Shown: positions 56,301 through 64,000 of the stretch, one piece after another
Layout of the letters: every line of letters starts with the position of its first letter
Numbering within the stretch: position 1 is the stretch's first letter
Source: Lolium rigidum
Taxonomy: Eukaryota; Streptophyta; Magnoliopsida; Poales; Poaceae
DNA: 64,000 nucleotides
NCBI RefSeq assembly: GCF_022539505.1
Contig: NC_061508.1
Location: 66,163,754 to 66,227,753, forward strand
Reading direction: 5' to 3'
Translations under genes and position numbers: made by a program
Notes under the pieces: generated by a model
The model's database searches: none
What the model was told of the DNA's origin: nothing
The model's input: the letters and a program-made list of their open reading frames with translations, nothing else

Positions 56301-59299
56301 CAATTTTAGGAATTTCTTTGAATCTGACTGTACAGAAAACAAGATCTGTAAGTCATAAATCGTAGAAAAATCCTAAAAATATGAGGTCACTGGCATTTGA
56401 AAGATATTTAAACAGAGATTGACACACAATTGGATTTGGGTTCAAATTGTTTCTGAAACTCTCACAAATGGATTTACAAATTTACTGCATGTCTGTACCA
56501 ATTTCTTTCTCTCTGGAGTTACACAACAGATAAATGTTTGAAACTTGTTTGAGATGATTAAGAAAACATTCAGCAATCCTACAGAATTGGAATCACTCAA
56601 TTAGGTACAAAATTGGATTTTTGATGAATTAAAAGCTAACAGCCATGTCTGCAGAACACACAGAACAAGTTTAATTCACCACAAATCGTACATAAATCAT
56701 AAAAATATGAGGTCAGCTGCATCTGAAAGGTATTGAATAGGTGGTTCTTACCCAGTTGGTTTCATTCAAAAATTTGTCTCCAAGCTTCTGGTTTAATTCG
56801 ACAAAGTCAGATCTGACCAGATCTTGATCTGTGAACCATTTCAGTTTCAGGAGGTCAATCGAAGTGAAACCACCGCCAAAATGAAGGTACTGAAGAGGGC
56901 TTTCACCCACAGTTGAGTTTGCTCAAAAAGGTTTTGTAAAACGGGAGAAATCTAACAAACAGTGACTCTGCATGTTTTCAGGACTTTATTTACCATGCAA
57001 AATCCGTAACGAATTTGAGGATGAGACCAACGCCAAGTTGTAGATCATTTCAATACCTATCTGTAGAACTTTGAATCACTCGATTTGGATCTGCACACAA
57101 GATTTGGCGGATTTTACAAGTTCGTACCAGAATCTGAAACAGCAAGATAGCAGAAATTACAGCAAGATTTTGGACGAACTTTGGTTAAGAGCTTCAGATC
57201 TGAGGATAGCTCAACCTTCTCCATGCTTGGACCAACATGCACCTGCATCAAGATCCAATCTTGTGAGAGGAGAAAGGAGAAATAGGGCTGGATTCATCAA
57301 AGATTAGGGGAGAAGAGAGTGAGAGGGAAGCTCTCATGGTGAGGGAAAGCTTGAGGGAGGAGGGAGATGCATCTTGGTGAGCTTTCCATGGCCATGGCCG
57401 GCCATGGAGCCTTGGGAGCAGCAGCATCTCGTGGGGGAGAGGTATGAGAGAGAGTGTGAGGGAGTGGAGGAAGGAGTGGGGAGAAAAATGAGCGCAAAGA
57501 GGGAGGTGGAGTGGCCGGCCATGAGGTCTTTAATAGAGGGAGAGGATGGTGGCTGCCTCCTTTTGTTGATTGGCTAAGATGGGTGGCTGCTCATTTAGTG
57601 ATTGGGTTAGGTGGGAGGCAAGTCTTGTAGAGAGAAGAAAATTGGAGAGGCATGGCTGGCCGAATATGTCATGCATACACCATTTGGCCGGCTCCATTCT
57701 TGTCAATAAAAAAAAATGAACAATGTGAGAGATATAGAGATGGAGGAAGATTGTGATGGTAAAATATACCATGATGGTATTTGTTGCATGATGGCCTTGT
57801 GCCAAGAAGATAATGGTGATGGTGGTTGAGACAATGGTAGAGCAAGAATAAGAGAGATGGTGAGTGAAATAACCATATACCCACAATGATGAATATGGTG
57901 ACATAAATTATCGATTCATGGGTCAAGATGGTGACGGAAGAGAATAGATGATTGAGATAGGTAGGAGAAATATATAAGTTGCTCTACAAATAAGAGGTCA
58001 ATTGGGAGTGATTTGAAAGTATCAAACGATCATCCATTTGATCAAGAATTGGAGGATGGAGGAAAATACAATGGGTAGATCGAGATGTACACGAGATGTG
58101 CAAGAGTTGCTATTTGAAATAGAGCTTCGTTTGAAAAGTATTTGAAACACCCCAATTGTCTAGGGACAATTGAGAAATGAACTCAAGTGGAATGAGAATT
58201 TTAAAATGTTGAGAGAAAACTAGTTGGAACATAGGAGTTCAAAATATTCTACTTACTTTCTCAAGTAAAGTAGAGTTTTTCTCAAACGTAAAAATACTCA
58301 AGAGTAAAACAAGAAATGGTATAGGTACCATAAACAAGCCTTTTGTTAAAAACAAGGCAAAATAGAAAGTAATGTTTTAGAAATCAGTACTTGGTAGAAA
58401 TGAGATGAAAAACAAAACCCATTTCAGTTCCTTGTTTTCCTTTGAAGAAATATCTTGACAAGATTTAATAAAACTAGAAGTGGTTTTGTGATCAAAACCA
58501 GAGAAGGAAAACAATAGGTGTTTTTGAGAAGAGAAAACTAATTTAGGGAGAAGTGTTCTCAAGGGTAGATGGTGGCTACAAAATGTATCCATCATTCCCA
58601 CTCTTGGTTTTGTGAAGATTAAACTTGAATGAAAACAAAGACAAGAGGTAAAATAGGAAGAAGTGATCTAGAGTTGGAATCATGGGATAGGATACTAAGA
58701 TCAAGTTGAATATATGAGTTGCAAGGATTGATGAGACATGCAGGACGTGGAGGTTGAAGAGGATGTTGCATAGATGAGATCCATGCATTGAAGTCAACTA
58801 TAACAGTTGTGGGTGCTTAGAGATCAATTGCCAAAGTCGGACATTTTAAGCCGTCACACGATGGTCGACATGGCCTCAAAACCAACAAGGATGAGTGGGT
58901 ATAAGAGAGGGATGTACGGGGGTAGACGATCCCAAGTTTTGAATTAAGGATGATTGAGCTATCTTGTACTACAAAGAGAAAATCAAGATGGCACACTCAG
59001 GTTGTCATCGGAAGAAGAGGTTTGATGTAGTAACAAGGAAAACAATTTTTCCTAAGTCACACATGTGTTTTATTAGGTGAGTTGCTTGTTTAACCACTAG
59101 GGGTGTTGTTCTAAGAGGTAGCCCAAGACATAACTCAACAAGCAAATCAAGACAATACATCTACCAATAGATCAAGGCAATTCATCATAACAAACAGATC
59201 AAGGCAATTCATCTATCTAGTCTTAAGAAAAAGTTTTTGTTCCCCCTGATTTTTGCATTATGGACAAATAAACAAGGTTGCAAAAAGTGGGGTGTTACA
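53372..59299 (-). mobile_element. LARD 5' LTR (5928 bp)
   Basis: Matches 45071-51030 along its whole length. It is flanked on the outside by CGTCT (59300-59304), the same 5 bp as at 45066-45070. The minisatellite is at 53827-53965 and the triple-palindrome module at 54312-54359. Low divergence between the LTRs means the insertion is fairly recent. Confidence 0.93.
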
Positions 59300-59304
59300 C
59301 GTCT

Positions 59305-60892
59305 CCGACGTATCGATAATTTCTTATGTTCCATGCCACATTATTGATGATATCTACATGTTTTATACACATTATATGTCGTATTTATGCATTTTCCGGC
59401 ACTAACCTATTAACGAGATGCCGAAGAGCCAGCTTGTTGTTTTCTCGCTGTTTTTGGTTTCAGAAATCCTACAAAGGAAATATTCTCGGAATTGGACGAA
59501 ATCAACGCCTGTGGTCCTATTTTTGCACGAAGCTTCCGTAAGTCCGAGGGAGAGTCGAAGTGGGGCCACGAGGTGGCGACACACCAGGGCGGCGCGGCCC
59601 GGGCCCCGGCCGCGCCGGCCCGTGGTGTGGGCCCCTCGTGACGCCCTTTACCTGCCCTTCCGCCTACAAATAGCCTTCGTCGCGAAACCCCCAGTACCGA
59701 GAGCCACGATACGGAAAACCTTACTGAGACACCGCCGCCGCCAATCCCATCTCGGGGGATTCTGGAGATCACCTCCGGCACCCTGCCGGAGAGGGGAATC
59801 ATCTCCCGGAGGACTCTTCACCGCCATGGTCGCCTCCGGAGTGATGAGTGAGTAGTTCACCCCTGGACTATGGGTCCATAGCAGTAGCTAGATGGTTGTC
59901 TTCTCCTCATGTGCTTCATTGTTGGATCTTGTGAGCTGCCTAACATGATCAAGATCATCTATCCGTAATTCTATATGTTGTGTTTGTCGGGATCCGATGG
60001 ATAGAGAATACTATGTTATGTTGATTATCAATCTATTACCTATGTGTTGTTTATGATCTTGCATGCTCTCCGTTATTAGTAGAGGCTCGGCCAAGTTTTT
60101 GCTCTTAACTCCAAGAGGGAGTATTTATGCTCGATAGTGGGTTCATGCCTCCATTAAATCTGGGACAGGTGACAGTAAAGTTCTAAGGTTGTGGATGTGC
60201 TCGTTGCCACTAGGGATAAAACATTGATGCTATGTCCGAGGATGTAGTTATTGATTACATTACGCACCATACTTAATGCAATTGTCCGTTGTTTTGCAAC
60301 TTAATACCGGAAGGGGTTCGGATGATAACCTCGAAGGTGGACTTTTTAGGCATAGATGCATGTCGGATAGCGGTCTATGTACTTTGTCGTAATGCCCAAT
60401 TAAATCTCACAATATTCATCATATCATGTATGTGCATTGTTATGCCCTCTCTATTTGTCAATTGCCCGACCGTAATTTGTTCACCCAACATGCTATTTAT
60501 CTTATGGGAGAGACACCTCTAGTGAACTGTGGACCCCGGTCCATTCTTTTACATCGAATACAATCTACCGCAATACTTGTTCTACTCGTTTTCTCGCAAA
60601 CAATCATCATCCACACTATACATCTAATCCTTTGTTATAGCAAGCCGGTGAGATTGACAACCTCACTGTTTCGTTGGGGCAAAGTACTTTGGTTGTGTTG
60701 TGCGAGTTCCACGTTGGCGCCGGAATCTCCGGTGTTGCGCCGCACTACATCCCGCCGCCATCAACCTTCAACGTGCTTCTTGGCTCCTCCCGGTGCGATA
60801 AACCTTGGTTTCTTTCGAGGGAAAACTTGCTGCTGTGCGCATCATACCTTCCTCTTGGGGTTCCCAACGAACGTGTGAGTTACACGCCATCA
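59305..60892 (+). mobile_element. Element F 5' LTR, main part
   Basis: Continues TGATACGTCT (45061-45070) with ccgacgtatcgataat. Together the two parts are 1598 bp and end CGCCATCA. Highly similar to the element B LTR, including a TACAAATAG TATA-like box at 59665-59673 and the block 'gtgaactgtggaccccggtc'. Confidence 0.88.
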
Positions 60893-60906
60893 AGCATATT
60901 TTTCCG

Positions 60907-60924
60907 GCGCCGTTGCCGGGGAGA
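60907..60924 (+). other. Primer-binding site, tRNA-Asp type (element F)
   Basis: CGGCGCCGTTGCCGGGGA, one mismatch at the first base, 14 bp after the LTR end. Confidence 0.85.
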
Positions 60925-61147
60925 TCAAGACACGCTCGCAAGGGGAGTCTCCACAATCCAATCTCTTTACTTTGTTTTTGTCTTGCTTTATTTTATTTAC
61001 TACTTTGTTTGCTGCATTATATCAAAACACAAAAAAATTAGTTGCTAGCTTTACTTTATTTACTGTCTTGCACTCTATATCAAAAACACAAAAAAATTAG
61101 TTACTTGCATTTACTTTATCTAGTTTGCTTTATTTACTACTGCTAAA

Positions 61148-63266
61148 ATGGCCAACCCTGAAAATACTAAGTTGTGTGACTTCACAACCACAAATAATAA
61201 TGATTTCTTATGCACACCTATTGCTCCACCTGCTACTACAGCGAGAATTCTTTGAAATTAAACCCGCTTTACTCGAATCTTGTTATGCGAGAGCAATTTT
61301 CTCGGTGTTAGTTCCGATGATGCTCGCTGCCCATCTCAATAATTTTGTTGAATTGTGTGAAATGCAAAAGTATAAAGATGTAGATGGTGACATTATAAAA
61401 TTCAAATTGTTTCCTTTCTCATTAAGAGGAAGAGCTAAAGATTGGTTGCTATCTCTCGCCTAAGAATAGTATTGATTCATGGACTAAATGCAAGGATGCT
61501 TTTATTGGTAGATATTATCCCCCTGCTAAAATTATATCTTTGAGAAGTAGCATAATGAATTTTAAACAATTGGATAATGAGCATGTTGCACAAGCTTGGG
61601 AAAGAATGAAATCTTTGGTTAAAAATTGCCCAACCCATGGACTGACTACTTGGATGATCATCCAAACCTTTTATGCAGGACTCAACTTTTCTTCGCGGAA
61701 CCTATTGGATTCAGCTGCTGGAGGTACCTTTATGTCCATCACTCTTGGTGAAGCAACAAAGCTCCTTGATAATATGATGATTAATTACTCCGAATGGCAC
61801 ACGGAAAGAGCTCCACAAGGTAAGAAGGTAAATTCTGTCGAAGAAACCTCTTCCTTGAGTGATAAGATTGATGCTATTATGTCTATGCTTGTGAATGATA
61901 GGACTAATGTTGATCCTAATAATGTTCCGTTAGCTTCATTGGTTGCCCAAGAAGAACATGTTGATGTAAACTTCATTAAAAATAATAATTTCAACAACAA
62001 TGCTTATCGGAACAATTCTAGTAATAACTATAGGCCATATCCTTATAATAATGGTAACGGTTATGGTAATTCTTATGGGAATTCTTACAACAATAATAGG
62101 AACACACCCCCTGGACTTGAAGCTATGCTTAAAGAATTTATTAGTACACAAACTGCTTTTAACAAATCTGTTGAGGAAAAGCTCAATAAAATTGATATTC
62201 TCGCTTCTAAGGTTGATAGTCTTGCCTCCGATGTTGATCTTTTGAAATCGAAAGTTATGCCTAATAAGGATATTGAAAATAAAATTGTTACTACAGCAAA
62301 TGCCATCCAAGTTAGAATTAATGAGAATATAAGATTGATGGCCGAATTGCATGCTAGGTGGGAAAGAGAAGAAAATGAAAAACTAGCTAAAGAGAATAAT
62401 GTAGCTAAAGTTTGGACTATTACCACCACTAGTAATGTTAATGATTCACATGTTGCTGCACCTCCTACTATCAATGATAAAATAATTGGTGTTGGCAATG
62501 TTTCTACTCCTAGTGCAAAGCGTGCAAAATTGCCTGAAACTGCTAAAACTGCTGAAACTGTCTGTGATAAAACTGCTGAATTTTTTTCCAACATTGGGGA
62601 TGATGATCCCATTGCTTTAGATTATAATGGTTTGGATTTTGATGATTGCCACATCTCTGAAGTTATAAAGTTCTTACAAAAACTTGCTAAGAGTCCCAAT
62701 GCTAGTGCTATAAACTTGGCTTTCACGAAACATATTACAAATGCTCTCATAAAAGCTAGAGAAGAGAAACTAAAACTTGAAACTTCTATTCCTAGAAAGC
62801 TAGAGGATGGTTGGGAGCCCATCATTAAGATGAAGATCAATAACTTTGATTGTAATGCTTTATGTGATCTTGGTGCAAGTATTTCGTTATGCCTAAGAAA
62901 ATCTATAATATGCTTGACTTGCCACCATTGAAAAATTGTTATTTGGATGTTAATCTTGTTGATAATGCTATAAAGAAACCTTTGGGGAGAGTTGATAATG
63001 TTCGCATTACCGTTAACAATAACCGTGTCCCCGTTGATTTTGTTGTCTTGGATATTGAATGCAATGCATCTTGTCCCATTATATTGGGAAGACCTTTTCT
63101 TCGAACTGTTGGTGCCACCATTGATATGAAGGAAGGTAATATTAAATATCAATTTCCTCTCAAGAAAGGTATGGAACACTTCCCTAGAAAGAGAATGAAG
63201 TTACCTTTTGATTCTATTATTAGAACAAATTATGATGTTGATGCTTCGTCTATTGATAACACTTGA
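61148..63266 (+). pseudogene. gag: Element F gag-protease, lightly frameshifted
   Basis: Start Met at 61148 (MANPENTKLCDF). Small indels near 61240, 61290 and 61460 shift the first ~110 codons. From about 61540 the frame is open to 62931. It covers the gag core ('FKQLDNEHVAQAWERMKSL', 'CPTHGLTTWMIIQTFYAGL', 'DSAAGGTFMSITLGEATKLL'), an Asn/Tyr/Gly-rich linker, a helical region (EEKLNKIDILASKVDSLASD) and the start of the retropepsin ('CDLGASIS'). A 2-bp loss near 62885 shifts the frame; the end (62889-63266) carries 'LDIECNASCPIILGRPFLR' and finishes 'YDVDASSIDNT'. No RT or integrase follows. The C-terminal motif matches elements B and E. Confidence 0.85.
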
Positions 63267-64000
63267 TATACACTTTCTGCGCCTAGCTGAAAGGCGTTAA
63301 AGAAAAGCGCTTATGGGAGACAACCCATGTTTTTACTACAGTATTTTTGTTTTATATTTGAGTCTTGGAAGTTGTTTACTACTGTAGCAACCTCTCCTTA
63401 TCTTAGTTTTGTGCTTTGTTGTGCCAAGTAAAGTCTTTGATAGTAAGGTTCATACTAGATTTGGATTACTGCGCGAGAAACAGATTTCTTTGCTGTCACG
63501 AATTTCGACCTGCCTCTCTGTAGGTAGCTCATAAAAATATGCCAATTTACGTGCGTGATCCTCAGATATGTACGCAACTTTCATTCAATTTGGGCATTTT
63601 CATTTGAGCAAGTCTGGTGCCTCAACAAAATCCATCTTTACGGACTGTTCTGTTTTGACAGATTCTGCCTTTTATTTCGCATTGCCGCTTTTGCTATGAT
63701 GGATGAATTTCTTTGTTCCATTAATGTCCCAGTAGCTTTATGCAATGTCCAGAAGTGTTAAGAATGATTGTGTCACCTCTGAACATGTTAATTTTTATTG
63801 TGCACTAACCCTCTAATGAGTTGTTTCGAGTTTGGTGTGGAGGAAGTTTTCAATGATCAAGAGAGGGAAATGATGCAATATGATCAAGGAGAGTGAAAGC
63901 TCTAAGCTTGGGGATGCCCCGGTGGTTCACCCCTGCATATTTTAAGAAGACTCAAGTGTCTAAGCTTGGGGATGCCCAAGGCATCCCCTTCTTCATCGAC
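63267..64000 (+). other. Element F 3' untranslated region (runs off the window)
   Basis: Same 3' block as A, B and E: 'agcgcttatgggagacaaccca', 'gccaagtaaagtctttgata', two AAGCTTGGGGATGCC copies and the hairpin at 63968-63988. The polypurine tract and 3' LTR lie beyond the window. No gene seen. Confidence 0.82.

Noticed and set aside
62085..62612. 175-codon minus-strand ORF (and its counterpart 43174-43713 in element E)
   Set aside because: Lies opposite the gag-protease frame of F and E and follows that frame's conservation. No motif of its own.

Overview
The window looks like nuclear DNA from a large-genome grass, most likely Pooideae (a Lolium or Triticeae relative). The evidence is wall-to-wall nested LTR retrotransposons, LTRs starting TGATACGTCT with a tRNA-Asp primer-binding site (a start I associate with Triticeae families such as Sabrina, Fatima or WHAM, from memory only), a LARD-type element with ~6 kb LTRs, CACTA ends and a Helitron. 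I cannot name the species. I found no convincing host gene, rRNA, tRNA or CRISPR array. Two runs of 100 N (11567-11666 and 31194-31293) are assembly gaps.

Layout, left to right. (1) 1-1411: minus-strand LTR of an Athila-like Ty3/gypsy element. (2) 1412-13768: a broken plus-strand chromovirus (gag, protease, RT, RNase H, start of integrase), split at its protease by a rearranged minus-strand 'X' element cluster (3292-~11674). The cluster reads LTR - internal scrap - LTR - gag-bearing internal region - LTR. (3) 13769-14753: a CACTA transposon end that cuts the chromovirus integrase and carries ~135-bp tandem repeats. (4) 14754-20398: Athila-like element A (plus). (5) 20399-24929: Athila-like element B (plus). 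(6) 24930-31122: minus-strand Athila-like LTR (G), split by a 4.3-kb solo LTR of a LARD-like family (25367-29675, target duplication ATTGA). (7) 31150-31193: a second CACTA end, then a gap. (8) 31294-35319: 3' half of a second X element (plus), inserted in the 3' LTR of element E. (9) 35320-45060: Athila-like element E (minus), carrying a Helitron (38824-42677) at an exact A^T site. (10) 45061-45070 plus 59305-64000: Athila-like element F (plus), inserted in the E 5' LTR and itself split 10 bp from its start by a 14.2-kb LARD (45071-59299, target duplication CGTCT).

How the parts relate. None of the Athila-like copies shows RT, RNase H or integrase. They share LTR ends, a tRNA-Asp primer site and a 3' untranslated region, but carry three different coding inserts, so they look non-autonomous and dependent on enzymes from elsewhere. 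The X elements also lack recognisable RT and integrase in what is visible. They carry gag and protease plus an acidic ORF on the opposite strand near the 3' LTR. The LARD is essentially non-coding. The only visible polymerase genes belong to the broken chromovirus.

The most interesting signals are: the conserved antisense acidic ORF of X together with many inverted GCCGAT/ATCGGC pairs; paired perfect hairpins in the X LTR; a three-palindrome module shared by two otherwise divergent LARD-type LTRs; a near-identical 1162-bp tandem duplication of the Helitron 5' end; and the shared-ends, different-cargo arrangement of the Athila-like elements.
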